Source of the DNA: Cohnella laeviribosi DSM 21336
GTDB lineage: Bacteria > Bacillota > Bacilli > Paenibacillales > Paenibacillaceae
Direction of reading: 5' to 3'
NCBI RefSeq assembly: GCF_000378425.1
Contig: NZ_KB899832.1
Span: 1-61,195, forward strand
DNA: 61,195 nucleotides
The stretch's first letter is position 1; each line of letters opens with the position of its first letter. Shown one piece after another: positions 16,574-25,571 of this stretch. The position numbers and the translations under genes were made by a program. Below the pieces are notes generated by a model. It worked only from the letters and a program-made list of their open reading frames with translations. It was not told the DNA's origin and did no database searches.

Positions 16574-17614
16574 TCAGGCGTTGGAGATAATGACCTTCAA
16601 CGCTTTGTTTTTTGCCGCGTTTCTAAAGACGTCATACGCTTCTTCGATCTGATCGAAACTGAACCGGTGAGTAACCAATTGCTCGGGTTTCAGCTTGCCC
16701 GATTTTACCGTGTTCAGGAGCATAGGCGTCGAATTGGTGCTGACGAGGCCGGTCGTAATGGTGACGTTGCGAATCCACAGTTTTTCGAGGTGAAGCTCGA
16801 CGCTTTTGCCATGTACCCCGACATTGGCGATGTGTCCGCCCGCGGCGACGATTTCCTGGCAGAGCGCGAAGGTCGCGGGAATTCCGACGGCTTCAATCGC
16901 AACGTCTACGCCTTTATTGCCCGTAAGCTCCAATATCTTTTCAACCGCTTTCCCGTCGGAGGAGTTCACCACTTTGGTCGCTCCGAATTTTTGGGCGACT
17001 TCAAGACGGTTGTCGTCCAGATCGACCATGATGATTTCGGCGGGAGAATAGAACTGAGCCGTCAGCAGAGCGGCCATGCCTACGGGGCCTCCGCCGATAA
17101 TGGCTACCGTATCGCCGGGTTTAACTTGTCCGGAAAGCACGCCGATTTCAAAGCCGGTAGGCAAAATATCGCTAAGCATGACGAGCGCTTCTTCGTCCAC
17201 GCCTTCCGGAATGTGGTACAAGCTGTTGTCGGCATGCGGGATGCGGACATACTCCGCTTGCGTGCCGTCGATCAAGTGGCCCAGAATCCATCCGCCGTCA
17301 TCGCAATGGGCGTACAGGCCTTTCTTGCAGTTTTCGCATTTACCGCAGGACGTAATGCAGGAAATCAGCACCCGGTCCCCCGGCTTGAAATTGTTGACGG
17401 CCGATCCGACTTCTTCGACGATGCCGACACCTTCGTGTCCCAATGTCCGGCCTGCCGTTACAGCGGGAACATCTCCGCCCAGTATGTGCAAATCCGTGCC
17501 GCAGATGGTGGTTTTTGTAATTTTAATTATGGCATCCGTCGGCTTCAAGAGGGTTGGTTTTGGCTTTTCAACGAGCTCTTTTCCATTCTGTCCGTTATAA
17601 ACAAGCGCTTTCAT
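16574..17614 (-). CDS. Zinc-dependent alcohol dehydrogenase
   Basis: A 346-residue medium-chain dehydrogenase that oxidises alcohols or reduces aldehydes/ketones with NAD(P). Catalytic zinc ligands C38 (TICGTD), H60 and E61 (GHEGVG) are present, as are the four structural-zinc cysteines C90, C93, C96 and C104. The coenzyme-binding motif is GGGPVGMAAL. The sequence is closest to the tetrameric bacterial alcohol/isopropanol dehydrogenase group (GGWILGHLIDGTQAEYVRIP). ATG 17614 follows GAGGAGG. The gene is alone with a near-consensus promoter. The precise substrate is not readable. Confidence 0.9.
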   Translation of the reverse strand: MKALVYNGQNGKELVEKPKPTLLKPTDAIIKITKTTICGTDLHILGGDVPAVTAGRTLGHEGVGIVEEVGSAVNNFKPGDRVLISCITSCGKCENCKKGLYAHCDDGGWILGHLIDGTQAEYVRIPHADNSLYHIPEGVDEEALVMLSDILPTGFEIGVLSGQVKPGDTVAIIGGGPVGMAALLTAQFYSPAEIIMVDLDDNRLEVAQKFGATKVVNSSDGKAVEKILELTGNKGVDVAIEAVGIPATFALCQEIVAAGGHIANVGVHGKSVELHLEKLWIRNVTITTGLVSTNSTPMLLNTVKSGKLKPEQLVTHRFSFDQIEEAYDVFRNAAKNKALKVIISNA

Positions 17615-17658
17615 AAAAACCCTCCTCGTTTAATCATGAGAGTTCCCTCTCCTCCCTC

Positions 17659-17687
17659 AGTATACCCATATAAATGGCAAGAGACAA
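17659..17687 (-). promoter_or_regulatory. Sigma-A promoter of the alcohol dehydrogenase
   Basis: On the minus strand TTGTCT (17687-17682), a 17-base spacer and TATACT (17664-17659), 45 bases ahead of the start codon. Confidence 0.65.
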
Positions 17688-17848
17688 CAACTTGGCGCCA
17701 AAAGAGCGCATGAAATCATTGGTAGCCGGCGTGTCTGTTGAATATTTTTTCAAAAATAATTTTTAAAAAATCAATTGATGTTCGAAATATTTCTTCATTA
17801 CGATAAGTATAGATTTTATATAGTAAAGGGACGAGGAGTGAAACGGAC

Positions 17849-20800
17849 ATGAAAATCGTACGGCATTCAGCGCGGGACAGAATCGTATCCCTCGTGTTGG
17901 CGGTTCTGCTCCTGATGGGAACGGGCTTAACCGGTTTGGGAAACGCTTTACGGGTCTATGCGGAGGGGGAAGGGGAATCGCCTTCGGTCATTGAAGACTT
18001 CGAAGAGCTCACCCTCCTGTCGGCCAGCTCGGTCAGGGCCAACACGGTTAAGCTGGAGCTTGCGAGCAGGCCGGAAAGCATTTATTACGGTTATCATGCG
18101 GCGAGGCTGGACTATGATTTTACCGGACAGGCGGGAACCTCCGCCGCTTATCTGAACTTCAAGGACCCGGACGGCCAGGCGGGCCGAAGCATTACGGGGT
18201 CTCCCGTCAAGCTGGGGCTTTGGGTGTACGGCGACGGCAACAACCACTGGCTGCGCGCGCAGCTTCAGGACAGCGCCGGCATCAAATCGACGGTCGATAT
18301 CACGTCCGCAAGCGGCCTCAACTGGAAAGGCTGGAGATTCGTAACGATTCCCGTTCCTTCCTCCGCGATTCCTCCTCTCAAGATCAATCAGATCTACGTT
18401 GCGGAAACCAAGGATACGAACAAAAACAGCGGCAGCTTGTATTTCGATCGCTTGTCCGCCTTCTATACGAATTCCGAAATCTATGGTCTCGAGCTGGCGG
18501 GGCTGACGCCGTTGCAGGTCGGCGAATCGGCACCCATTCATCTCTATGCGACCTATGCGAATGCCGGCCAACCTGAGCGGGTGGCGGAAGGCGTTGCCTT
18601 TGTCAGCAGCGACGAGACCGTTGCGACCGTGTCCGGCACTACATACGGGACCGTAACGGCTTTGGCGCCGGGAATCGTGACGATTACGGCAACGTATAGG
18701 GACGCGCCCGCCGCCCGAAGCACGCTGATCGTCACGGAGACGCCTCCGGTTCTGCAAAAACTCGAGCTGTCCGGGCCGCAGCGGCTGGAATCCGGGATGT
18801 CCGGCGAGCTGAAAGCTTTTGCGGTATATGAAGGCATATCCGGGCCGATTCCGCTTGTGGAAGGGGTGACTTTCGCAAGCGACCGCCCGGAGATCGCGGA
18901 AGCGGACGCCTCGGGCCGGATTACGGCCAAGTCCAAGGGCACGGCGGCGATCACCGTCACGTACAAAGGGGTATCTGCCGTTCATCAAGTGACGGTCAGC
19001 GATCCCGTTCCCGTGCTGCAGAGCATCGAGCTGCGGGGCGTGACCTCAATGTACGAGGGAGACAGCGCCGAAACGGCCGTTTACGGCACATATACCTGGC
19101 TGAACGAGCCGGTGAAGCTGACCGAAGGAGTGGTTTATACGAGCAGCAATCCGGAAACGGCTGCGGTGGACGCCTCCGGGAAGATTACGGGAATCCGGGT
19201 CGGCGCGGCGCGGATTACGGCAACGTACGCAGGGAAGAGCAGCTCGATTTATTTGACGGTCAACCGGAGAACCGCCATCCCGAAAGCCGAGATGAGGGCC
19301 GCATGGATTGCGACCGTCGACAACGTCGATTGGCCGGCCAAGGGGACAACCGGCGCGGAGGAGCAAAAGAAGCAGTTTGTCGAGCTGCTCGATCAGCTGG
19401 AGGCGGCCGGAATGAACGCGGTCATCGTGCAGGTCAAGCCGACGGCGGACGCTTTTTATCCGTCCGAATACGGTCCCTGGTCGGAATGGCTGACCGGCGT
19501 GCAGGGGCAGGACCCCGGCTACGATCCGCTGGCGTTCATGCTGGAAGAAGCGCACAAGCGCAATATGGAATTTCACGCCTGGTTCAATCCGTACCGGATC
19601 AGCCTGCAGGACGATATCGCAAAGCTCGTGGAAAATCACCCGGCCAGACAGCATCCCGACTGGGTCGTTTCATATGGAGGCAAGCTTTACTTCGATCCGG
19701 GGAACCCTGAAGCCAAGCGGTTTATTATCGACAGCGTAATGGAAGTCGTCAAGAAGTACGACATCGATGCGGTTCATTTTGACGATTATTTTTATCCGTA
19801 TCCGGTGGCCGGCGTCGACTTTCCGGATGATGCGAGCTTCGCGAAATATCATGGGAACTTCACGAATAAGGCCGACTGGAGAAGGGACAATGTCAACCGG
19901 TTCGTACAGGAAGTCGGGGAAGCGATCAAGCGGGAGAAGAGTTACGTCAAATTCGGCATCAGTCCCTTCGGCATCTGGAAAAACAAAAGCGCCGATCCGC
20001 TCGGCTCGGACACCAACGGTCTCAGCAGCTACGAGGCCATTTACGCCGATTCGAAAGCATGGGTCGAGAACGAATGGATCGACTATATCGCGCCGCAAAT
20101 CTACTGGTACATGGGCTACTCGCCCGCCGCTTACGACAAGCTGATCGAGTGGTGGAGCGGAGTGGTCAGAGGCAAAAACGTGCAGTTGTACAGCGGTCAA
20201 GCGGTTTATCGGATCGGAACGGCGGATGGCTGGCTGAATGCGGAGGAAATGCCGAACCAGCTTCTGTACAACCGGAATTTCGACGACGTGTCGGGCAGCA
20301 TGTTTTTCAGCGCAAAATGGTTCGCCGCGAACCCGCTGGGCTTTACGGACCGGCTGCGCAACGACTTCTACCGCTATCCCGCGCTCGTTCCGTCCATGCC
20401 CTGGCTGGACGCCGAGGCGCCGGAGGCGCCGTCGGGCCTATCGGCCGATTCGTCGAAGGACGGCGTTGTGGAGCTGAGGTGGCATTCGAAGGGCGACGAA
20501 AGCTATTATGTGGTGTACCGTTTTGACGGCAGAAAGGCCGGCAGCATCGAAGATCCTTCCGCGATTGTCGGCAAGCTGCGCAAGGGGCCGGGAGGAAAGC
20601 AAACTTTTATTGATGAACAGGTGCAGAAAGGCCAGCCGTATACCTATATCGTTACGGCGGTCGACAGGCTGCATAACGAAAGTGAAGCAAGCCGCTCACT
20701 GACGGTGACGGTCAAGGATAAGCCCGACAAGCCGGATAAGCCGGACAAACCGGGCAAACCCGGCAAACCTGGTAAGCCGGATAAACCCGACAGGCCCGGC

Positions 20801-20863
20801 AAACCCGATAAACCCGACAAACCAGGCAAACCGGGTAAACCCCGCAATGCCGAAGGCCGCTAA
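17849..20863 (+). CDS. Secreted GHL10-type glycoside hydrolase with Big2 domains and KP-repeat tail
   Basis: A 1004-residue exported protein. A signal peptide (about 1-38) is followed by a beta-rich module (about 45-205, carbohydrate-binding-like, VIEDFEEL...RLDYDFTG), and three Big2 Ig-like domains (about 210-295, 298-385, 390-470; [20 protein letters not shown] type). The DUF187/GHL10 catalytic-type domain spans about 475-800 ([60 protein letters not shown]). An FN3-like module and a tail of about 13.7 K/R-P-D/G triplets (K958-P998) complete it. GHL10 proteins are putative glycan hydrolases; the substrate is not known. The ATG is preceded by GAGGAG and an AT-rich region. The gene is monocistronic. 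Confidence 0.9.
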   Translation: MKIVRHSARDRIVSLVLAVLLLMGTGLTGLGNALRVYAEGEGESPSVIEDFEELTLLSASSVRANTVKLELASRPESIYYGYHAARLDYDFTGQAGTSAAYLNFKDPDGQAGRSITGSPVKLGLWVYGDGNNHWLRAQLQDSAGIKSTVDITSASGLNWKGWRFVTIPVPSSAIPPLKINQIYVAETKDTNKNSGSLYFDRLSAFYTNSEIYGLELAGLTPLQVGESAPIHLYATYANAGQPERVAEGVAFVSSDETVATVSGTTYGTVTALAPGIVTITATYRDAPAARSTLIVTETPPVLQKLELSGPQRLESGMSGELKAFAVYEGISGPIPLVEGVTFASDRPEIAEADASGRITAKSKGTAAITVTYKGVSAVHQVTVSDPVPVLQSIELRGVTSMYEGDSAETAVYGTYTWLNEPVKLTEGVVYTSSNPETAAVDASGKITGIRVGAARITATYAGKSSSIYLTVNRRTAIPKAEMRAAWIATVDNVDWPAKGTTGAEEQKKQFVELLDQLEAAGMNAVIVQVKPTADAFYPSEYGPWSEWLTGVQGQDPGYDPLAFMLEEAHKRNMEFHAWFNPYRISLQDDIAKLVENHPARQHPDWVVSYGGKLYFDPGNPEAKRFIIDSVMEVVKKYDIDAVHFDDYFYPYPVAGVDFPDDASFAKYHGNFTNKADWRRDNVNRFVQEVGEAIKREKSYVKFGISPFGIWKNKSADPLGSDTNGLSSYEAIYADSKAWVENEWIDYIAPQIYWYMGYSPAAYDKLIEWWSGVVRGKNVQLYSGQAVYRIGTADGWLNAEEMPNQLLYNRNFDDVSGSMFFSAKWFAANPLGFTDRLRNDFYRYPALVPSMPWLDAEAPEAPSGLSADSSKDGVVELRWHSKGDESYYVVYRFDGRKAGSIEDPSAIVGKLRKGPGGKQTFIDEQVQKGQPYTYIVTAVDRLHNESEASRSLTVTVKDKPDKPDKPDKPGKPGKPGKPDKPDRPGKPDKPDKPGKPGKPRNAEGR
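20720..20842 (+). repeat. Coding triplet-of-residues repeat (KPD/KPG) at the protein C-terminus
   Basis: Forty-one residues made of K/R-P-D/G units, encoded by 9-base repeats with synonymous variation (AAGCCGGAT, AAACCCGGC and similar). It probably forms an extended cell-wall spacer and is prone to length change by slippage. Confidence 0.85.
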
Positions 20864-21002
20864 ACGAGCGTGCTCCGAAAACGGCAGCGCGTAAAGCGGC
20901 GGGCAGAAGGGCATTCTATCGTGCGGGTGCTCTCCATTTCGATCGCCGGGTCGGCTCCGGACCACTTGGCAGCCAGACTCCTTGCGCGGGATTCATAACA
21001 TA

Positions 21003-21027
21003 CAAGCCCCCGAAAAACGGGGGCTTG
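21003..21027. terminator. Terminator between GHL10 gene and the sugar operon remnant
   Basis: CAAGCCCCC and GGGGGCTTG form a 9-bp perfect stem around GAAAAAC. It separates the convergent GHL10 gene and the minus-strand operon and may serve both. Confidence 0.7.
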
Positions 21028-21056
21028 AATGGACTTGCCGAAACGATCTCAACCGG

Positions 21057-21307
21057 TTACGGAGACAAGCTGTAGTTTGTGCAGTTGAAGAAGCCGTGGC
21101 CCTGCATGATTTCGTTGCTGAGCTCGATTCCGACGATGTACGGGTTCGGGCTGATCCAACCCTTGTTTCTGGCGTCGTTGATGAAGTCGCGGAGATTGCC
21201 GCCCGTGCTGAGCGTTTTAGAGGTTCGCAGGTAGCTGACGACGTTCCACGTGTGCCCGACGGACGTCATGCTCCAGACAACCGGCGCGAAAGCATGCCCG
21301 AGAGCGT
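21057..21307 (-). pseudogene. C-terminal remnant of a GH12-type endoglucanase
   Basis: From about 21278 down to a TAA at 21057 the minus strand reads VWSMTSVGHTWNVVSYLRTS, then TLSTGGNLRDFINDARNKGW, then YIVGIELSNEIMQGHGFF and NCTNYSLSP. This matches the end of family 12 endoglucanases/xyloglucanases: a W-N segment, a LRDFINDA-type helix, then the strand carrying a conserved glutamate (IELSNEI) and the closing strand. Only about 70 of some 230 residues remain, with no start codon or ribosome binding site; upstream is the ThuA stop at 21308. It is likely debris of a gene once at the end of this sugar operon. Confidence 0.55.
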
Positions 21308-21973
21308 TCAGCCTCCCGCGCACCACACGATGCACGCGCCGAGCGTATCGATCATGCCGGGATGGAGTAGCCCTTCCGGGTTGTGCGCCGGCGTCAGGCA
21401 TAAGACGCGTCCTTGGCCAAACGCGTGCGACCAGCCGGCGATCGATTCGCCGTCCACCGACGCGGAGCGGAGGAAGACGTTCGTGTTCGCTTCGTCGCAA
21501 TAAACGAAATAGTGCTCATCCAGAATGTCGAACGCGGATGCCGCGCCGGCAAGGCCGAGCGGACCTCCGCCCGCGCTGACGGCCTCGTAGCGCACGATTT
21601 GATGCTTGTCGGGATGGTACTTGAAATAGCCCCGCAGCATCGCAACATACGCTCCGTCCTCGCGATAGGAGGCAAGGCCGGAGTGCCATGCGAGCCAGCC
21701 GCCGCCTTCCCGAACGTATGAGACGATAGCGGCTTCCGCCGCTTCCGTCATCCACATCCTGACTTGCTCGTCCTGGGGATTGATCCGGTCTTCCTTGAAC
21801 AGGATAGCCGCATCCGGCTTGTCGGAGAGCCCTTCGGCCAGCCGGTCCGCGGTCGTGTAGCGGAGCTGGATCTCCGCGCGGCCCGAGGTGGTGGCTACCG
21901 CTTTCTCCAGGGCGGCCTTAATGGCCTGCTCGGGATGGTAATAATCGCCTACGACCGCCAGAATCGTTTTCAT
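21308..21973 (-). CDS. ThuA-like domain protein
   Basis: A 221-residue protein of the ThuA (trehalose-utilisation-like) family, which has a class I glutamine-amidotransferase-like fold. Landmarks are ILAVVGDYYHP at the start, the GGGWLAWHSGLASY turn at about 90-104, GYFKYHPDKHQIVR, FVYCDEANTNVFLRS and GRVLCLTPAHNPEGLLHP. ThuA proteins accompany sugar catabolism; the chemistry is mostly undefined. ATG 21973 follows a run of GAGGAGGAGGAG. It lies 15 bases after the SDR gene in the LacI-controlled sugar operon. A direct enzymatic role on the imported sugar is inferred. Confidence 0.8.
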   Translation of the reverse strand: MKTILAVVGDYYHPEQAIKAALEKAVATTSGRAEIQLRYTTADRLAEGLSDKPDAAILFKEDRINPQDEQVRMWMTEAAEAAIVSYVREGGGWLAWHSGLASYREDGAYVAMLRGYFKYHPDKHQIVRYEAVSAGGGPLGLAGAASAFDILDEHYFVYCDEANTNVFLRSASVDGESIAGWSHAFGQGRVLCLTPAHNPEGLLHPGMIDTLGACIVWCAGG

Positions 21974-21988
21974 ATTCGCTCCTCCTCC

Positions 21989-22690
21989 TCAAATCGCCAT
22001 CGGCCGCCCCAAATAATCGACGAACGCAAAACGGCAGTCCGGCACCGTTTTTCCTTCCGCCAGATCGAGAATGCCCGCGGCGCTTTCCCGCGGATCGCCC
22101 GGCGCCTGGCCGCCGCCCATATCGGTCCGGATCCAGCCCGGATGAACGCTCAGCGCCCGGATTCCGCGGTCCTTGACCGCATGCTTTAACTGCTCGGTAA
22201 ACATGTTCAGCGCCGTTTTCGAAATGGCGTACGGATAATCCCCGCCGTAGGCGTTGGTCAGGCTCCCGGCTTCCGATGAAATGTTCAGGATGATGCCGCC
22301 TGCCGAATGCGCCATAAGCGGAAGCATATGCTTGACGACCGTCATCGGTCCGAACAGGTTGATTTCGAACGTTTGCCGGACCTGATCCATGTCGAGCTGC
22401 TCGATCGGGCTGTCCCGGCCCAATAGAATGCCGGCATTATTGATGATGCCGTCCAGGACGACGCCTTGCTCCGCAAGTTCCGCGGCAAGGCGGGCGGCAT
22501 GTTCCTCCCGCGCGACGTCAAGGATATGGACGGATAGCCGGTCCGGGAACGCCGACCGGAGCGCGTCCAGCTTCGAGCCGGCGTCATGGGGGGAGCGCGT
22601 TCCGGCCAGAACGCGGTGTCCCCGCCTAAGCGCTTCGGCGGCAAGCGCGAGCCCGAGGCCGCGGTTTGCCCCTGTAATGAGCAGGTTCAT
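21989..22690 (-). CDS. Short-chain dehydrogenase/reductase
   Basis: A 233-residue classical SDR. The cofactor motif is TGANRGLGLA (residues 6-15), NNAG occurs at about 85, and the catalytic Ser and YxxxK are in ISSEAG and YPYAISKTAL. It should oxidise or reduce a sugar or related alcohol with NAD(P). Its ATG overlaps the stop of the VOC gene upstream (ATGA at 22690-22687), so translation is coupled. In the operon it sits between two VOC proteins and ThuA, a set that suggests oxidation-epimerisation of the transported sugar. Confidence 0.88.
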   Translation of the reverse strand: MNLLITGANRGLGLALAAEALRRGHRVLAGTRSPHDAGSKLDALRSAFPDRLSVHILDVAREEHAARLAAELAEQGVVLDGIINNAGILLGRDSPIEQLDMDQVRQTFEINLFGPMTVVKHMLPLMAHSAGGIILNISSEAGSLTNAYGGDYPYAISKTALNMFTEQLKHAVKDRGIRALSVHPGWIRTDMGGGQAPGDPRESAAGILDLAEGKTVPDCRFAFVDYLGRPMAI

Positions 22691-23172
22691 CCGGCATCCG
22701 CCTGCCTTTGTCCGAGCTCCTGCAGACCGAGTACGACCCCGAGCGGCCCCTCGGAGTCGAAATAGCAGTACCGTCCGGACCCGTATTCGCCCTTATGAAT
22801 CAGCGGCAGACCCTGCTTCTCGACAAAGCGGATGTGCTGTTCGAAGCCGTTCACCGTGAACGTGATGAAGTGAACGCCTTGGCCGTGCTTTTGTTTGAAC
22901 TCGTTCCACGGGCTGGCCTCGTCATAGGGTTCCAGAAGCTCGACCGTAACGGGGCCCATTTGCAGGTTGGCGAATTTGGTCCGGGCGGGTACGTTCTCGC
23001 CGCGGTACCAGGTGTAGCTGTCCTCGGTATGCGCAACGGGGGCGTCCGGGTCCGGAATGCTGAAGGACGGCATCGGGATGCCGAACAGTTCGCAGTATTT
23101 CTTCGCCGCCGCTTCAATGTCGTCGACGACGATGCCGATTTTGACCAGGTTGTGGTTGTCGATATGCCGCAT
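22687..23172 (-). CDS. VOC-fold protein (glyoxalase/epimerase-like), copy 2
   Basis: A 161-residue vicinal-oxygen-chelate protein with two beta-alpha-beta-beta-beta halves: LVKIGIVVDDIEAAAKKYCE at the start and GVHFITFTVNGFEQHIRFVE in the second half, ending with YCYFDSEGPLGVVLGLQEL. The H and E positions of the metal site are partly visible (VELLEP, HFITF). VOC enzymes isomerise, epimerise or cleave small substrates with a divalent metal. ATG 23172 is 10 bases after AAAGGA; a GTG at 23181 is too close. It is a paralogue of the next gene upstream and overlaps the SDR by 4 bases. Confidence 0.82.
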   Translation of the reverse strand: MRHIDNHNLVKIGIVVDDIEAAAKKYCELFGIPMPSFSIPDPDAPVAHTEDSYTWYRGENVPARTKFANLQMGPVTVELLEPYDEASPWNEFKQKHGQGVHFITFTVNGFEQHIRFVEKQGLPLIHKGEYGSGRYCYFDSEGPLGVVLGLQELGQRQADAG

Positions 23173-23237
23173 GGTTTGCACGTCCTTTGCCGGTTCGTAA
23201 GGATTTCGTTTGCGGCGCGATGGGCCGCATCTTCGGG

Positions 23238-23693
23238 TTACTTGTCGTTCTCGAGCAGCTCGATGATCACCTTCAGCTCGTTCATGGTATCCATATAGGC
23301 GTAGCGTCCGCCCGTGTACTCGCCTTTTTGCAGCAGCGCCATTTGCTTGCCTTCGAGCAGGGTGATCTTCTCTTTCATCCCTTCGATCACGAACGCGATG
23401 TGGTGCGGGCCTTCGCCGTGTTCGTCCAAATATTCGCGCCAGGTGCTCGGGTTGTGGTCCGGCTCGATCAGCTCAAGCTGCAGCGATCCCATATCGAAGA
23501 ACGCCAGCTTGGCCCGGGCTTCGGTGCGGCTTCCGCGGTACTCCGTCTGCGCGATGTCGGGGGCGTCGGTCACGATGAAGTTCGGCTTCTCCACGCCGAA
23601 GAAGTCCGCGTAAGCCTGGCTCACCTTCTCGATGTCGTTGACCAGGATGCCGATTTGCGTAATCGTCTTCGTGCCTAGGATGCCATTTGCCAT
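23238..23693 (-). CDS. VOC-fold protein (glyoxalase/epimerase-like), copy 1
   Basis: A 151-residue VOC protein: TITQIGILVNDIEKVSQAYA, LELIEPDHNPSTW, GPHHIAFVIEGMKEKITLLE and YAYMDTMNELKVIIELLE mark the two halves and the metal-ligand positions (Q/H, E, H, E). It shares its layout with the neighbouring VOC protein (length, KGEY-G-GRY-Y motif), so the pair arose by duplication. The fold is used by methylmalonyl-CoA epimerases and glyoxalases; here the sugar-uptake setting points to a sugar-derived substrate. ATG 23693 follows AAAGGAG. It lies 53 bases after the permease gene. Confidence 0.82.
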   Translation of the reverse strand: MANGILGTKTITQIGILVNDIEKVSQAYADFFGVEKPNFIVTDAPDIAQTEYRGSRTEARAKLAFFDMGSLQLELIEPDHNPSTWREYLDEHGEGPHHIAFVIEGMKEKITLLEGKQMALLQKGEYTGGRYAYMDTMNELKVIIELLENDK

Positions 23694-23746
23694 TTGTCAT
23701 GCACTCCTTTGGGTGATTTGGAAAAGGTGCTTATGCAAAAGACGGG

Positions 23747-24625
23747 CTACTCGTCGCTCCCGAAGCGGTTGGATACCTTGAAGAGCAGCAGCGTAAACGC
23801 CAGCGCGATGACGAGCAGAATCCAGGCCATTGCGGAAGCGTAGCCCATCTTGGCATACTGGAAAGCGTTCTGGTACAGGTACAGCGAATAAAAGGTCGTC
23901 GAGCCGTCCGGGCCGCCCTCGGTGATGATGAACGCCTCCGCGAACGACTGGAACGTGCCGATGATGCCGGTGATGACGTTGAACAGAATGACGGGCCGCA
24001 GCATCGGGATCGTTATGTGGAACACCTTTCCGAAAGCGCTTGCACCATCGATGGCCGCCGCTTCGTACAGCGATTCCGGAATGCCCTGCAGCCCCGCCAA
24101 ATAAATGATGATCGAACCGCCGGCACCCCAGATGCCCATCAGAATGAAAGCGGGCTTTGACCAGGTCGGACTGGCGAACCAGCCCGGGCCGTCGATGCCT
24201 AGCCAGCCGAGAATCGTATTGACGACGCCCGAATCCGGCTGGAGCACCCAGATCCACAGGATCGAGAGGATGACGAACGGCACGAGCGTCGGCAGGAAGA
24301 AGACGGCCCGGAAAAAGGACAGGCCTTTGATTTTCCGGTTGTTCAGCAGGATGGCGACAACCAGCGTGACGAGCGTTATGACCGTCAGACCGACAAAAAT
24401 CATGTACAGAGTGTTCCCCAGCGTCTTGTAAAACAAGCTGTCGCCCGTAAACAGCTGCTTGTAATTGTCAAATCCGACGAACACGGGCGCGTTGATGATG
24501 TCGTAATCCGTCAGCGAGTAATAGAAGGAGCTGACCAGCGGATAAGCGGTAAACGCCAGAAAGCCGACGATCCAGGGCAGAATAAACAGGATGCCGTTGA
24601 TCGTGTTTTTTTGGTTCATATTCAT
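23747..24625 (-). CDS. Sugar ABC transporter permease, UgpA/MalF type
   Basis: A 292-residue permease with six membrane segments and the EAA loop (SLYEAAAIDGASAFGKVFHI, then TIPMLRP). The N-terminus FILPWIVGFLAFTAYPLVSS is typical of UgpA-type sugar permeases. ATG 24625 follows AAGGGGGG. It is 18 bases from the MalG-type gene upstream. It completes a CUT1-type importer together with the binding protein and second permease; no ATPase gene is present, as usual for systems that share an MsmX-like ATPase. Confidence 0.93.
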   Translation of the reverse strand: MNMNQKNTINGILFILPWIVGFLAFTAYPLVSSFYYSLTDYDIINAPVFVGFDNYKQLFTGDSLFYKTLGNTLYMIFVGLTVITLVTLVVAILLNNRKIKGLSFFRAVFFLPTLVPFVILSILWIWVLQPDSGVVNTILGWLGIDGPGWFASPTWSKPAFILMGIWGAGGSIIIYLAGLQGIPESLYEAAAIDGASAFGKVFHITIPMLRPVILFNVITGIIGTFQSFAEAFIITEGGPDGSTTFYSLYLYQNAFQYAKMGYASAMAWILLVIALAFTLLLFKVSNRFGSDE

Positions 24626-24643
24626 ATTCGCCGCAACCCCCCT

Positions 24644-25537
24644 TTACCCCTTGATTCCGGAAAACGTTATGCCTTGGATGAAATACTTTTGCAGCAGGAA
24701 GAAGATGACGATGACCGGCAGCGTCATGCTGACGCCGACCGCAAGCAGCAGCGGCCATCTCGGGTCGTTCTCGGACATGATCTGCTGGATGCCGAGCGAC
24801 AGCGTATACAGCTTGTTGTCGCTCAGGAACACGAGCGGTCCGATGAAATCCCCCCAGGCGTGCGTAAAAGAGAAGATCATCACGGTCGTGACAACCGGCA
24901 TCGAGAGCGGAACGATCATCTGCCAGTAAATCCGGAATTCGCTCGCTCCGTCCACCTTCGCCGATTGGGACAGCTCCTTCGGAATGCCGACAAAAAACTG
25001 CCGCAGTAGAAAAATAAAGTACGGATTGCCGAAGAAGGCCGGCACCATCAGCGGGAGAAACGTGCCGATCCAGCCCAGCTTCTGGAACAGGATGAAAAGC
25101 GGGATCATCGTCACCTGAAACGGAAGCATCATCGTCGCGAGCACGAGCACGAAGACCCCGTCGCGGTATTTCCAGTCGATGCGGGAAAAACCGTAGGCGA
25201 TCATCGTATTGGAGACGACCGCCCCGACGATGTTGACGGCGGCGATCAGCAGCGTGTTCCGCAAGTACAGCAGAAAAGGAAATTCCGTAAATCCCGTCGC
25301 GTAATTCTCCCAATGGAGCCTGGAAGGCAGCCAGACGGGAGGATTGGCGAACAGCTCCGTGCTGCTCTTGAACGATCCTAGCACGAGCCACAGAAACGGA
25401 AGAATGAATGCGAGCGCAAACAAAATCAGGATCGCATACACGACGGCAAGCTCCAGACGTTCCGTTCGTTTCCTGGAGCGGACTTTGGACGGAGTGATGC
25501 CGGCGCTTGTAGGATAAGAACGAACATGGCCGCTCAT
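24644..25537 (-). CDS. Sugar ABC transporter permease, MalG type
   Basis: A 297-residue permease with six membrane helices and the EAA loop (ELSQSAKVDGASEFRIYWQM, then IVPLSMP), ending FIQGITFSGIKG. The frame extends to 25621, but the first part is Arg/Lys-rich and has no signal; ATG 25537, about 8-10 bases after AAGGTGG, is preferred and leaves a 30-residue cytoplasmic start before the first helix. It follows the binding-protein gene by 34 bases. Confidence 0.92.
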   Translation of the reverse strand: MSGHVRSYPTSAGITPSKVRSRKRTERLELAVVYAILILFALAFILPFLWLVLGSFKSSTELFANPPVWLPSRLHWENYATGFTEFPFLLYLRNTLLIAAVNIVGAVVSNTMIAYGFSRIDWKYRDGVFVLVLATMMLPFQVTMIPLFILFQKLGWIGTFLPLMVPAFFGNPYFIFLLRQFFVGIPKELSQSAKVDGASEFRIYWQMIVPLSMPVVTTVMIFSFTHAWGDFIGPLVFLSDNKLYTLSLGIQQIMSENDPRWPLLLAVGVSMTLPVIVIFFLLQKYFIQGITFSGIKG

Positions 25538-25571
25538 GAAATCCACCACCTTATGCCGGGGGGAAGACCGG

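Noticed and set aside
20720..20842. Possible CRISPR or minisatellite array.
   Set aside because: The repeats are in-frame 9-base units coding K/R-P-D/G within an open frame, with synonymous changes and no unique spacers.
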